Notes: generated by a model from the sequence alone, not told the origin. 64,000 nt of DNA from Phycisphaerae bacterium (GCA_028289375.1 JANQQK010000069.1:1-64000), one strand, 5' to 3'; positions 1-8,999 are shown, counted from the stretch's first letter. Numbers and translations are program-made.

Positions 1-410
1 ATCGTCACACTGCTCGCCGTCATCGACGATGCCATCACCGCAGACGGGCTCGGTGCAATCATTTCGGCAACCGTCGTTGTCATCATCATTGCCGTCGTCA
101 CACTGCTCGCCGTCATCGACGATGCCATCGCCGCAGACGGGCTCAGTGCAATCGTTGCGGCAACCATCGTTGTCATCATCATTGCCGTCGTCACATTGCT
201 CGCCGTCATCGACGATGCCATCACCACAGGCGGGCTCGGTGCAATCGTTGCGGCAACCATCGTTGTCATCATCATTGCCGTCGTCGCATTGCTCGCCGTC
301 ATCGACGATGCCATCACCACAGACGGGCTCGGTGCAATCATTTCGGCAACCGTCGTTGTCATCGTCATTCCCGTCGTCACACTGCTCGCCCGGATCGACG
401 TTCCCATCGC
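1..410 (-). repeat. 93-bp coding tandem repeat
   Basis: A unit of 93 bases recurs with the same phase at 4, 97, 190, 283 and 376 (each starting gtcacactg, gtcacattg or gtcgcattg on the plus strand). It encodes the 31-residue disulfide repeat of the overlapping gene. The copies differ by a few mostly silent changes; the one nearest the N-terminal domain (376 onward) is the most diverged. The array continues beyond the left edge. Confidence 0.95.
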
Positions 411-1092
411 CGCAACGAGATGCGATGAAGGACAGGTTATCGATCGCACCCGAACCATTCAGAATGATATTCAGGAACACCACACCCGAGGTTGATCCGA
501 GATCGATTGGGGCCACACCATTATCGCCAACCTGCGGGAGCACCATCGAGGTGATCAGATTGTTCGCGCCGTCGAACATCTCGACGCGTGCCGGATCCTC
601 GATCGACTCAACATCCATCAGAAGGAAACCAAGAACCGTCACAGGCCCGATCTCACTGAAATCGAAGCGCAGTTCCGCGCCGACCGTCGTCGTGTCATCC
701 GGATCGTCGATCAGTCCGTCGTTGTCCGCATCGACGAGGTTCTCATCGACGATCAGAATGTTGTTCAGCGCGGTATCATTCTGAAACGGCATGCCCGCCG
801 TTCCTGCGACACCAATGCCGGGGCCGCCGAATGTCGCGTGCGGCGTGCCGAGGTCGATATCGCCCCCCGTCGGATTGTTCGAGTCGAAAATGGTCGCGGT
901 GTTCTCACCGGGGAAATCGGCATTGATGCCGGTGACGTTCACCGGTCCGCTGCCCATGCTTCCAAATACCTGCGTGACAATCGTGCCCGCCGGCAAACCC
1001 TCAAAATCAACCGTTTCCTGCGCGACCGCGAACGTCGACCAGCAAAGTGCCAGACAGCATCCGAGACGCGCGTACATCTTGCGCATGTTCAT
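1..1092 (-). CDS. Secreted Cys-rich 'myxo' disulfide-repeat protein (3' end outside window)
   Basis: Read on the minus strand from the ATG at 1092, the protein opens with a signal peptide (MNMRKMYARL, then a hydrophobic stretch ending TFAVAQ). About 200 residues of a beta-rich exported domain follow, then tandem repeats of 31 residues of the type CGDGIVDDGEQCDDGNDDDN plus DGCRNDCTEPV. These match the Cys-rich repeat first described in myxobacterial surface proteins (TIGR02232-like), where cysteines form disulfides and the Asp-rich segment probably binds calcium. About four and a half repeats lie in the window before the reading frame runs off at base 1. The role is probably cell-surface or extracellular; the substrate is unknown. 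The frame is open throughout and the repeats are nearly identical at DNA level. A second in-frame ATG at 1086 is possible. Confidence 0.85.
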   Translation of the reverse strand, partial: MNMRKMYARLGCCLALCWSTFAVAQETVDFEGLPAGTIVTQVFGSMGSGPVNVTGINADFPGENTATIFDSNNPTGGDIDLGTPHATFGGPGIGVAGTAGMPFQNDTALNNILIVDENLVDADNDGLIDDPDDTTTVGAELRFDFSEIGPVTVLGFLLMDVESIEDPARVEMFDGANNLITSMVLPQVGDNGVAPIDLGSTSGVVFLNIILNGSGAIDNLSFIASRCGDGNVDPGEQCDDGNDDDNDGCRNDCTEPVCGDGIVDDGEQCDDGNDDDNDGCRNDCTEPACGDGIVDDGEQCDDGNDDDNDGCRNDCTEPVCGDGIVDDGEQCDDGNDDDNDGCRNDCTEPVCGDGIVDDGEQCDD

Positions 1093-1323
1093 GTGCTTTT
1101 CCTCCTCACAACGCATTCCTGCAATTTCCTCCGGACCAACTTCGGCAATCAGCGCCACACCGACCCCCGAGTTGGATCAGCAGTATACGGTGCATCAGCC
1201 TATTGAAGCAAGCTCGTCGGGGCGTTATTGAGTGGGTCAGATTGAGCGCACATCGTTGACTCGCAAGCCTCCCGCATCGAGTCAACGGTCGACCAGACAC
1301 CGCGAAACGAGGAGGTCCGGACC

Positions 1324-2421
1324 ATGAACGTCGCCATGCTCGCTCCCATCTCCTGGCCGCTTCCACCATCCGGGTACGGACCATGGGAACTCGTCGCCCA
1401 CAACCTAACCGAAGCGCTCGTCGCCCGAGGTCACAACGTCACGCTCTTCGCCGCGGGTGGCACGAAATCGTCGGCCAACTTCGTCGAAACCTGCCCCTAT
1501 GCATTGTCGACCTGGCCCGAGGCGGAAATGAACCGTCCGCGTGGATTCGATCCCGATACGGGCCTGCTCGAAGGTCCGCCCGACGCGCGCGTGCTCGAAC
1601 AGCTGCACATCTCCGAATGCATGGACCGCGCGATGGCCGGCGAATTCGACGTTGTCCATTCCCACCTCCATGTCCACGCACTCGGATTCGCCAACTTGAT
1701 TCCCTGTCCGTTGATCACCACGCTACACGGCAGTGCTTGGGTTCGCCCCACGCATCCCATGCTGCTCAAGTACAAGAACCACCCGTTCGTATCGCTTTCC
1801 GACGCAGAACGAACGTTACTTCCCGACCTCCACTACATCGCGACAGTCCCCAACGGCATCCGCATCGAAAACTTCCCATTCGAACCGGAAAAAGACGATT
1901 ACCTCCTCTTCGCCGGGAGACTTTCGCCCGAGAAGGGACCTGACAAAGCCATCGAAGTCGCCAAGAAATCGGGGCGTCGCCTTCTGCTCGCAGGCCTCAT
2001 CGAAGGTCAATACCAGGACTTCTACGACACGAAAGTCAAACCCCATCTCGACGGTACCAACATCGAGTACGTCGGCCTACTTTCACAACAGGAGCTGGCA
2101 CCACTCTACCGCAAAGCAGCAGCCGTCCTCTTCCTCATCAACTGGTGCGAACCGTTCGGCCTCGTCGCCACCGAATCCCAGGCAAGCGGCACACCCGTCA
2201 TCGCTACCCGCTTCGGTGCCCTTCCCGAGATCATCGTCGAGGGCAAGACGGGATTCGTCGTCGACTCACTGGATCAAGCCGTCAAGCGTGTGGGCCAACT
2301 TCACACCATCCACACGCAGGCGTGCCGACAGAACGTCGTCGATCGCTTCACAGACAACGTGATGGCCGCCGGTTACGAGCGCGCTTATCGGGCCGCCGTC
2401 GCGAAGAAAAACCCGAAATAG
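1324..2421 (+). CDS. Glycosyltransferase family 4 protein
   Basis: A 365-residue GT-B fold glycosyltransferase. The N-terminal Rossmann half contains the glycine-rich acceptor loop (PPSGYGPWE, residues 15-23) and HSHLHVHALG. The C-terminal half contains LLFAGRLSPEKGPDKA and the donor-site motif EPFGLVATESQASGTPVIA, the E-x7-E signature of GT4 retaining enzymes, followed by GALPEII and EGKTGFVV. The start follows an aggagg ribosome-binding site. The donor sugar cannot be read from sequence. A GH130 mannoside phosphorylase lies 2.4 kb downstream on the other strand, so mannose-containing glycan chemistry is a reasonable inference but not shown. Confidence 0.9.
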   Translation: MNVAMLAPISWPLPPSGYGPWELVAHNLTEALVARGHNVTLFAAGGTKSSANFVETCPYALSTWPEAEMNRPRGFDPDTGLLEGPPDARVLEQLHISECMDRAMAGEFDVVHSHLHVHALGFANLIPCPLITTLHGSAWVRPTHPMLLKYKNHPFVSLSDAERTLLPDLHYIATVPNGIRIENFPFEPEKDDYLLFAGRLSPEKGPDKAIEVAKKSGRRLLLAGLIEGQYQDFYDTKVKPHLDGTNIEYVGLLSQQELAPLYRKAAAVLFLINWCEPFGLVATESQASGTPVIATRFGALPEIIVEGKTGFVVDSLDQAVKRVGQLHTIHTQACRQNVVDRFTDNVMAAGYERAYRAAVAKKNPK

Positions 2422-2596
2422 TTGCAAATAGTCCGTCCGATAAGACGTGCCCACCGCAGCAGCCGGCAACGGGTTGAATCTCTGCTTTGATACATTCACT
2501 CAATCATCCTGTGTCATTCAGTCGTCTCGTTTCTCTTGAGAAGACCGAAGTAATGAACAGTAGGATGGGTACCAAGGGGTCAATCGAGGTGCACAG

Positions 2597-3556
2597 ATGC
2601 CCGGCAAATATCTCGATCGATTAAGAGGCTCGGACGAGCATCTCCGCGCCGCACGGATGACCGTCGACCGACAACTGCGTAGCCAATCTGGTGAACGCCG
2701 CAGCGAAGTACGGCACAGCTACAACCCGCCCGCACCCGTACGCCTCCGCGTTGAACACGCTGGCGGAACAGTTGGTCTCTTCACCGTCCACGCCCACAAC
2801 ATCAGCAACGCTGCCATCGGTTTTTTCAATGGTGCCTTCGTCTACCCGCAATCAAGCTGCGAAGTTGACCTCGTCACCCACGACGGGGAACGCATTCTCG
2901 TTTCAGCTTCGATCGTCCGATGCGTCTGCGTCGAAGGCCCCGTACACTACGCCGTTGCCCTCTTTGACGAGTCCATCGACGCCGAAATGATCCTTGGGCA
3001 GGGGGAACACGCCGAGTCAATGCCAACCATCCCCGAATCAATCGAGAACGAAACCGATCTGGTCCGCATCCTCACCGAGAACATCGCGGACATTTCGCAG
3101 TCACCCGCTCTGTGGCAGGACGCACTTCCATGGGCAGAGGAAGTCAAACGCCTGATCACAGGCCACGCAACGCGCATGAAGACCGAGCACCATCTGGCCG
3201 ACGCCCACATCGCCCTCGTCGACATGGACGGCGTCATCAAAATGGTCAATCACGCGTGGTGCCGCTTCGCCATCGACAACGACTACGCATCAAAGCCATT
3301 TACCGGAACCAACTATCTCGACCAGTGCAAGACACTGTTCCAGGATGGCTTGGTCACCGCCGATCTCTTTGAGAACATAAAATCGGCCATCACCGGTGAA
3401 ACGGAGTCCTACACCTACTGCAATACCTGTCACTCCACGCGACAGAACCGTTGGTTTATGAACACCATTACCAAGATCGAAGGCAATGATGAACTCAAGG
3501 AAATCCGTTACAGCCTCATCGCCCGCACACCGACCGAGAACACCCCATCGCCATGA
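2597..3556 (+). CDS. PilZ-PAS protein, copy 1
   Basis: A 319-residue soluble protein. Residues about 33-130 form a PilZ-like domain: RxxxR at 35-39 (RSEVR), then NISNAAIGFF at 68-77 where the canonical D/NxSxxG has Ala in place of the last Gly. Residues about 205-300 resemble a PAS sensory domain (ALVDMDGVIKMVNHAWCRFA). No catalytic output domain is present, so it may be a c-di-GMP and ligand-responsive adaptor. The next gene is a paralog of the same architecture. A gaggtg ribosome-binding site precedes the ATG. The altered PilZ motif suggests weak or lost c-di-GMP binding in this copy (inference). Confidence 0.75.
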   Translation: MPGKYLDRLRGSDEHLRAARMTVDRQLRSQSGERRSEVRHSYNPPAPVRLRVEHAGGTVGLFTVHAHNISNAAIGFFNGAFVYPQSSCEVDLVTHDGERILVSASIVRCVCVEGPVHYAVALFDESIDAEMILGQGEHAESMPTIPESIENETDLVRILTENIADISQSPALWQDALPWAEEVKRLITGHATRMKTEHHLADAHIALVDMDGVIKMVNHAWCRFAIDNDYASKPFTGTNYLDQCKTLFQDGLVTADLFENIKSAITGETESYTYCNTCHSTRQNRWFMNTITKIEGNDELKEIRYSLIARTPTENTPSP

Positions 3557-3793
3557 TCACCTCGTCGACAAACGCAACTTCCGAGAGTTTCCAACGCTGT
3601 GTTGTGACAAATGCCACGTTCCAGACACAGTGGCTCGGAGTCGTGGTCAGGGGCAATGGCCATCTCGCCATGCATTTGTTCGTTGTCCGTGGAGGGTCAA
3701 TGTCCGCGAATCTGACGAATTTCAATCGAAACGGCATCACGCACCAGTCGATATCGTAAACTAGGAGCGCATCCAGCGCAAGGGGACACTGCC

Positions 3794-4777
3794 GTGGGCG
3801 CGAGATACCTGGAGCCTCTCAAAGGGGCTGAAAAACAACTCAAAGCGTCCGTGACCAAATTTGTTCAGACTCCTGGCCAAGACGTCGTCGTCGCCCGTCG
3901 CGTCCATCAACGCCATCCCTACAAGCCACCAACACCCGTTCGCATCGAGGTCGAACACGCCGGCGGATCAACCGGGTATTTCGTCGTCTTCGCACACGAT
4001 ATCAGCGACGGCGGCGTGGGATTCTTCCACGGTGGTTTTCTTTATCCCGGCTCCGTCTGCCACGTCGATCTTGTCGCCTCAGACAGCGAGCAGATCCGCG
4101 TCACAGGCAAGGTCGCACGATGTGTCTGCATCGAAGGCCGCGTCCATTTCGTCGGTGTCGCGTTTGAGGAATCGATCGATGCCGGGCTCATTCTCGGGTT
4201 GGACGTCGACAACCGTGATGATACGCCGCGTTCCGAAACGCCGAGAACCGCAAAGTTTCAGATCGTCCGCGAAATGGCGTGCCAATTGGCCGAACTTGCA
4301 GATCACCCCAACGTCTGGGGCGAAACCCGACTCTTCGCCAAGGACCTTTACCGTCTGATCATTGGCCACAAGTCTGCCATGAGCATCGAACACTACGTCA
4401 CCATCGACCAGGTTGCATACCTGCGGCCCGATGGCACAATCAAGATGGTCAACCCCGCATGGTGTGCTTTTGCAATCGAAAACAACTACGTCGGCAGCGT
4501 CTTCACCAACGCCAACTTCCTCACCGAAGTGGATAAGTCCGTCAATTCCGGAGCGCTTGAAAAGGAAGTCCACGCCAAGGTCAAACGCGTCATTGACGGC
4601 GACCTGATCCAATACACCTTCACCGAGATTTACCACGTCTCGATGCACGAACGCTGGTTCTCGACCACGATCTATCGCGACGAACAAGCAGACAAGATTA
4701 TCGTTCAGCGTGAACTCATCGGCCTCAAGCACAAGAAAGACAACGAAGACACGATCGCCGAACAAGACACAAACTAG
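3794..4777 (+). CDS. PilZ-PAS protein, copy 2
   Basis: A 327-residue paralog of the preceding gene, colinear with it over its whole length (ARYLEPLKGAEKQLKAS against GKYLDRLRGSDEHLRAA). Its PilZ-like domain keeps both c-di-GMP motifs: RVHQR at 36-40 and DISDGG at 69-74. The C-terminal half has the same PAS-like segment (YLRPDGTIKMVNPAWCAFA). The start is GTG, supported by an aagggg ribosome-binding site 8 bases upstream. Its stop codon overlaps that of the convergent GH130 gene. It is probably the c-di-GMP-binding member of the pair; the partner or target is unknown. Confidence 0.77.
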   Translation: MGARYLEPLKGAEKQLKASVTKFVQTPGQDVVVARRVHQRHPYKPPTPVRIEVEHAGGSTGYFVVFAHDISDGGVGFFHGGFLYPGSVCHVDLVASDSEQIRVTGKVARCVCIEGRVHFVGVAFEESIDAGLILGLDVDNRDDTPRSETPRTAKFQIVREMACQLAELADHPNVWGETRLFAKDLYRLIIGHKSAMSIEHYVTIDQVAYLRPDGTIKMVNPAWCAFAIENNYVGSVFTNANFLTEVDKSVNSGALEKEVHAKVKRVIDGDLIQYTFTEIYHVSMHERWFSTTIYRDEQADKIIVQRELIGLKHKKDNEDTIAEQDTN

Positions 4778-5724
4778 GTCTCACCAAGCGGTGGACGCGC
4801 GTCGTTCTGACACAGATCAACCAACTCGTCGATGACCGCAGTACCCACGCACATCACCTTGTCTGCCCCACCCCAGTAAATCTTGACCGTCCCGTCATCC
4901 TCCTCGACCGCCCCGCAGGTGAACACCACGTTGTGCACGTACCCGGTCACCTCCCACACGTCCTCCGGCTCCAGGATCCACCGATCGCTTACACCCAGAA
5001 TCCGCGAAGGATCATCCAGGTGGTGCAACGCCACCCCAAGTCGATACACGCTGCCGTCCATCGTCGGATACACGCCATGGAAGATATTCAACCACCCCCA
5101 CCGCGTGCGAATCGGCGTCGCACCAGGACCGATCTTCATCTCATCCCAGTGGTACACCAGCGGCTTCATCAACATCGTCGATTGGCCCCAGTGCACCAGG
5201 TCCGGCGAATAGCTGATCCACATCGACCACTTGCTGATCTCGCTGTGCGGCCGATCCAGACGGGCATACAACCCGTTGAATTTCTGCGGAAAAATCACCA
5301 CGTTGCGCATGTCGGCCTGACTGATCAACGCCACGCGCTCCACCGACTCCCAGTCCGTCGTCTTCGCCAGCCCGATCCGCACTCCATGCTTCGAATACGC
5401 GCTGTACGTGATCAAATACTCCCCGTCGAGATAGCAGATTCGCGGATCCTCAACCCCAAAGGCCTCGTACTCTGCAAACACACCATCCGCGCTCGCCACC
5501 ATGAACGGCTCCGGTCGCGGCGTGAAGTCATACCCGTTCGTACTCTCCGCCACGCCCAGAATGCACCGGCCATTATGCTTGTGCGACCGGAACAGCATGA
5601 TGTACTTGTCCTTGAATTTCGTGACCCCCGCGTTGTGTACGGTCGCGACTGGATACGGGATGTCTTTCGGCTGAAGGATGGGGTTGTTTCGAAAACGCTG
5701 GACGATCGGCTCTTTACCCGGCAC
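4774..5724 (-). CDS. GH130 family glycosidase / beta-mannoside phosphorylase-like
   Basis: A 316-residue five-bladed beta-propeller protein of the GH130 family (formerly DUF377). Family hallmarks include the blade motif FGVEDPRICYLDGEYLITYS with its EDPR core, LFRSHKHNGRCILGVAES near the N-terminus, and IGPGATPIRTRWGWLNIFHG in the middle. Characterised relatives phosphorolyse beta-1,4- or beta-1,2-mannosides, though some are hydrolases; the exact linkage cannot be decided here. No signal peptide is seen, so action is probably cytoplasmic. It ends against the PilZ-PAS gene with the two stop codons interleaved. Confidence 0.85.
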   Translation of the reverse strand: MPGKEPIVQRFRNNPILQPKDIPYPVATVHNAGVTKFKDKYIMLFRSHKHNGRCILGVAESTNGYDFTPRPEPFMVASADGVFAEYEAFGVEDPRICYLDGEYLITYSAYSKHGVRIGLAKTTDWESVERVALISQADMRNVVIFPQKFNGLYARLDRPHSEISKWSMWISYSPDLVHWGQSTMLMKPLVYHWDEMKIGPGATPIRTRWGWLNIFHGVYPTMDGSVYRLGVALHHLDDPSRILGVSDRWILEPEDVWEVTGYVHNVVFTCGAVEEDDGTVKIYWGGADKVMCVGTAVIDELVDLCQNDARPPLGET

Positions 5725-5871
5725 TGGCTCACCTTTCCTGCAACAGCGGATTAACGCGCGGTCCCAACAACGGCGTCATTGTCGCGCGTCACGTCGGCCA
5801 ATTCAACGAGTTGTTTTCAGTTCATATATTCCGCTGTCGGTGTCACGCGACGGCATGACGTGCAGACGACA

Positions 5872-6732
5872 TCACGCCGTCCGCCGCGATGAACGACCTC
5901 GCCCCCGCCACCACCGCCATCCCAACCAGGCAAGCAGCACCCCCGGCACAAGCGAAAGCACCACGCCCTGTGAAATTCCCGACACATACCGATCCGTGAT
6001 CACGATCAACGAAGCATCCACAAACCCGAACGCCAGGATGAGAATCGGCATGAACCCCAGCTCGATCGCCGACCCGCGCCGTGGCTTGTGTCGCCGATCA
6101 CGCCCGCGTCGTTTCAGAAATCGCAACACGCCCCCCGCTGCCTTGATCCGCGCCGCTCGCGTCGCCAACTGCCACATCGACCAGATCGCCAACAGCGGCA
6201 CCGTCAGCGATCCGGCATACACCCGCAGCGTCGCCCGACCCGCCTGCCACTCCGCCACCGCAAACCGGATCAGCAGCACATAGATCGGAATGGTCAGCAC
6301 GAGAAAACCAAGATGCAGCAGCGTGTCGCGGATGAAGGTATTCCGAGGCGTGCCCCAGATCTCCTCGCGGATCGCATCCAACTCCTCGTAATACTTGCGC
6401 AGGTCAATATCCGCCAAGCCGTGGTCTTGCGGGATCGGCGGAGGTGGCGGCGTGCGTCTTCTCGACCTGCCCTGCCCCGAGTGGCCATCACCGACCGGAG
6501 GACCGTCCCCCCCCGTTTCCAACCGCCGATCGTACGCCGCCCGCTTCGCAGGATCGATCAACTCGCGATAGGCATTGGACAGACGGCTGAACTCCTCGTT
6601 CGCCCGCCGGATGTCAGCCGCATTCCCCCGCCGCAGATCCGGATGCGTTGCCATCGCCCGCCGCCGAAACGCCGCCCGCACATCCTCAACCGACGCCGCC
6701 GGTTCAATCTCAAGTAGCTCGTAGTGGGTCAT
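5872..6732 (-). CDS. J-domain membrane protein (DnaJ-like)
   Basis: An N-terminal J domain occupies residues 1-65 (THYELLEIEPAASVEDVRAA) with the HPD tripeptide in ATHPDLRRG, the motif that stimulates Hsp70 ATPase. A proline/arginine-rich linker (RRRTPPPPPIPQDHG) follows, then several hydrophobic segments (HLGFLVLTIPIYVLLIRFA, LTVPLLAIWSMWQLA, MPILILAFGFVDASLIV, VVLSLVPGVLLAWLGW). It lacks the Gly/Phe and zinc-finger regions of true DnaJ, so it is probably a membrane co-chaperone recruiting DnaK. The ATG at 6732 is preferred over an in-frame TTG 24 bases upstream, because J domains normally begin a few residues before YELL. Confidence 0.82.
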   Translation of the reverse strand: MTHYELLEIEPAASVEDVRAAFRRRAMATHPDLRRGNAADIRRANEEFSRLSNAYRELIDPAKRAAYDRRLETGGDGPPVGDGHSGQGRSRRRTPPPPPIPQDHGLADIDLRKYYEELDAIREEIWGTPRNTFIRDTLLHLGFLVLTIPIYVLLIRFAVAEWQAGRATLRVYAGSLTVPLLAIWSMWQLATRAARIKAAGGVLRFLKRRGRDRRHKPRRGSAIELGFMPILILAFGFVDASLIVITDRYVSGISQGVVLSLVPGVLLAWLGWRWWRGRGRSSRRTA

Positions 6733-6815
6733 GAATTCTGACAATGGATTAGACAAAGGATGAGTCCAAGGCCTAGTCTGGTTGACGCCTCCATTGGTGC
6801 AATGAGCCCAACCGG

Positions 6816-7376
6816 CTATCCGGCATCACCCCTGTATCGGACAGCCCCGCAATGGCGGCAAACGAATTTGTAGAACGCAGGGCTACCGCCGGGCTGATAC
6901 CACGAGACGTAGTCGCGCAAGTGCCCGATAGGAAAACCGGTTTCGTCCGCGAGTTTCTGAACGCCCGCCTCATCGAGACCCTTGATCTCATTCTCCGGCA
7001 CGTCCCCGTAATACGCACACGCGTCACTGCAGCAACCAACCCACAACAAGTCCTGCCAACTTACGATCCCGGGCGTGCGAAGTTCCACCTCTTCGACAAC
7101 TTCCTGCGAAACGCCACTCTCGATAAGCCCATCGACACAGTTGAACGAAGCTCCTTGCTTGCCAGCCCGGCCATCGGCGACACACCATGGACAAATCATG
7201 GCGTCCCAATCGAGATCGATATCGAAATCACCAGACGGCGGGCATGATACGACGTAACCACGTCGCCTATGGCAGCAATCGCATTGCTCGTCGCATTCCT
7301 CGAAGGCCCCGCTCGTCGCAGCCGTCGGATAGTACTTAAATGACGGAAGCTCCTTCCGACGCAAACTTACCCACAC
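6816..7376 (-). CDS. CbrC family protein (UPF0167)
   Basis: The protein matches the CbrC/UPF0167 family: LPSFKYYPTAATSGAFEE at the N-terminus, paired cysteines CDCCHRRRGYVVSCPPSG, then ICPWCVADGRAGKQGASFN, and a C-terminal CRHCGAVRYRGDAG. The four Cys pairs suggest zinc binding. In E. coli cbrC is a CreBC-regulated gene of little-known function linked to colicin tolerance. No ATG precedes the conserved start; GTG at 7376 or TTG at 7391 both overlap the end of the DUF1963 gene upstream, implying translational coupling. Confidence 0.82.
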   Translation of the reverse strand: MWVSLRRKELPSFKYYPTAATSGAFEECDEQCDCCHRRRGYVVSCPPSGDFDIDLDWDAMICPWCVADGRAGKQGASFNCVDGLIESGVSQEVVEEVELRTPGIVSWQDLLWVGCCSDACAYYGDVPENEIKGLDEAGVQKLADETGFPIGHLRDYVSWYQPGGSPAFYKFVCRHCGAVRYRGDAG

Positions 7377-8173
7377 TGCAAGACCATCCAAACTTGCGAA
7401 AAATCACGTTCCTTCAGATCAGACGCCCGAATCCAAAAGTAAAGGCGTCCCATGTCGCCCCACATCATGCCCGTGTCATCGTCCGTATCGAGTTGCAAAA
7501 GCAGACGCCACTCGTCAGCCCCATTCTCAAGTTCCTTCGCGCGCGGATCGTTGTAACCCGATGAATCACCGACATACAGCCCGTTCGACGCCAATTGGCA
7601 CTCCAATTCCATGCAGTCATTCTGCTCAACAAGCGGGTACCCGCCCAGTTGATGGGCAGGCAGATCGTTGTACACTTCGGGCAGCTTGTCCTCGATCGCA
7701 TCCCAGTCATCGTCCGGAATACTCTTCAGATCAATGTCGAGGCGCTCGAGCGATGGATAAGGCGCGAACTTACGAAAGTCGACACGCTTCTCGTAATATG
7801 CTCCGTACTCGTCAGCATCCTTCGGAACCGGAAGAGGTTGCAGGTCACCGGTTTCTTCAAGAAGGAACACGCGCCAACTCCCACGGTCCTTCGGATCAAA
7901 CCCCCAGGTCTCCTGCTCATAGTCATAGAAGAAGTAGAGCTTTCCGGTTGTCGGGAGATCATCCAGATTGGTGTCATTCTCAACCTCGGCCAAGTCAATC
8001 TGTGCCAGAAAAGAAAGAGAGCGGTCCTTCCACAGAGGCCACTCGAAACCCGCCGGAACTTCAGGCAACCCGCCGATTTTGGAGAATCGGCCAGTCTGCT
8101 CAGACGCGACAAGATGCAGCGCAGGGAGCCGCCTCGGCTCCATCATGTCCATTATTTCTTGATAGTTCACCAT
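7367..8173 (-). CDS. YwqG/DUF1963 family protein
   Basis: A roughly 268-residue DUF1963 (YwqG) protein. It carries the family core SKIGGLPEVPAGFEWPLW, LSFLAQIDLAE and the C-terminal block of about 35 residues starting WRLLLQLDTDDDTGMMWGD and ending at VWMVLQCG. The biochemical function of the family is not established. It overlaps CbrC downstream; both families are widespread small cytoplasmic proteins often found in variable loci. The ATG at 8173 is chosen because aaaggga lies just upstream; two further in-frame ATGs occur at 8191-8194. Confidence 0.85.
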   Translation of the reverse strand: MVNYQEIMDMMEPRRLPALHLVASEQTGRFSKIGGLPEVPAGFEWPLWKDRSLSFLAQIDLAEVENDTNLDDLPTTGKLYFFYDYEQETWGFDPKDRGSWRVFLLEETGDLQPLPVPKDADEYGAYYEKRVDFRKFAPYPSLERLDIDLKSIPDDDWDAIEDKLPEVYNDLPAHQLGGYPLVEQNDCMELECQLASNGLYVGDSSGYNDPRAKELENGADEWRLLLQLDTDDDTGMMWGDMGRLYFWIRASDLKERDFSQVWMVLQCG

Positions 8174-8291
8174 CGATCCCTTTCGCATCATCAAGCACGC
8201 GTGGCTGTTCGTACCATGAAGAGTATTGCCGACCAGTTTCTGCGGTCAATCGCGACATGGAATGTGTCGAAACACCGATTATCATGGAGGC

Positions 8292-8999
8292 ATGGACGAC
8301 GCATTGCAAAACCAGATCGTCGACCCAGCCGACATCATCCCAACCCGCGACGGCTACGACCGCTGGGCCGACATCTACGACGACGAGGACAACGCCCTCA
8401 TCGCCATCGAGGAACCCCTGCTCGACACCCTCCTAGGCCACATCGCCGGCAAGGACGTCATCGACGTCGGCTGCGGCACCGGCCGACAGACCTTCCGCAT
8501 GCTCGCTGCCGGCGCACAAGTCACCGCCGTCGACTTCTCCGAGGGCATGCTCGCCAAAGCCCGACAAAAACCCGGCGCCGACAAGGTCCGGTTCGCCATC
8601 GCCGACGTCGCCCACCCGCTCCCCTTCGCCGACAACACCTTCGACCGCGTCGTCTGCCCGCTCGTCCTCGACCACATCCACAACCTCGCCACCCTCTTCA
8701 CCGAGTTCGCCCGACTCTGTCGCCCCACCGGCTCCGTCTGCCTCTCCATCATGCACCCTGCCATGATGCTCCGCGGCGTGCAGGCCCGATTCACAGACCC
8801 CGCCACAGGCCGAAAGACCTACCCCGAGTCCGCCCCCAACCAGATCAGCCACTACGTCCTCGCCGCCACCCGCGCCAACCTGAAGATCGACCACATGTCC
8901 GAACACGCCATCGACGACACCGTCATCGCCCGCTCCCCAAGGGCGGAAAAGTACAAGGACTGGCCCATTCTCCTGATGATGCGACTGGTCTTGGATTAG
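8292..8999 (+). CDS. Class I SAM-dependent methyltransferase
   Basis: A 235-residue protein with a complete class I methyltransferase core: motif I VIDVGCGTGRQTFRML, acidic motif II VTAVDFSEGMLAKAR, and FDRVVCPLVLDHIHNLA at the motif IV-V position. The family (Methyltransf_11-like) covers ubiquinone-type and small-molecule enzymes, and the substrate cannot be assigned. The ATG at 8292 starts MDDALQNQIVDPADII; the reading frame extends upstream, but that part has no conserved look. The gene is alone on its strand, divergent from the DUF1963 gene. Confidence 0.85.
   Translation: MDDALQNQIVDPADIIPTRDGYDRWADIYDDEDNALIAIEEPLLDTLLGHIAGKDVIDVGCGTGRQTFRMLAAGAQVTAVDFSEGMLAKARQKPGADKVRFAIADVAHPLPFADNTFDRVVCPLVLDHIHNLATLFTEFARLCRPTGSVCLSIMHPAMMLRGVQARFTDPATGRKTYPESAPNQISHYVLAATRANLKIDHMSEHAIDDTVIARSPRAEKYKDWPILLMMRLVLD

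Noticed and set aside
29..784. Plus-strand open frame rich in Ser/Pro over the repeats
   Set aside because: It is the antisense reading of the disulfide-repeat gene; the repetitive text SLPSSHCSP is an artefact of the 93-base repeat.
3553..3759. Possible small gene starting at the stop of PilZ-PAS copy 1
   Set aside because: It would overlap by ATGA, but the 68-residue product has no recognisable pattern and there is no ribosome-binding site of note.
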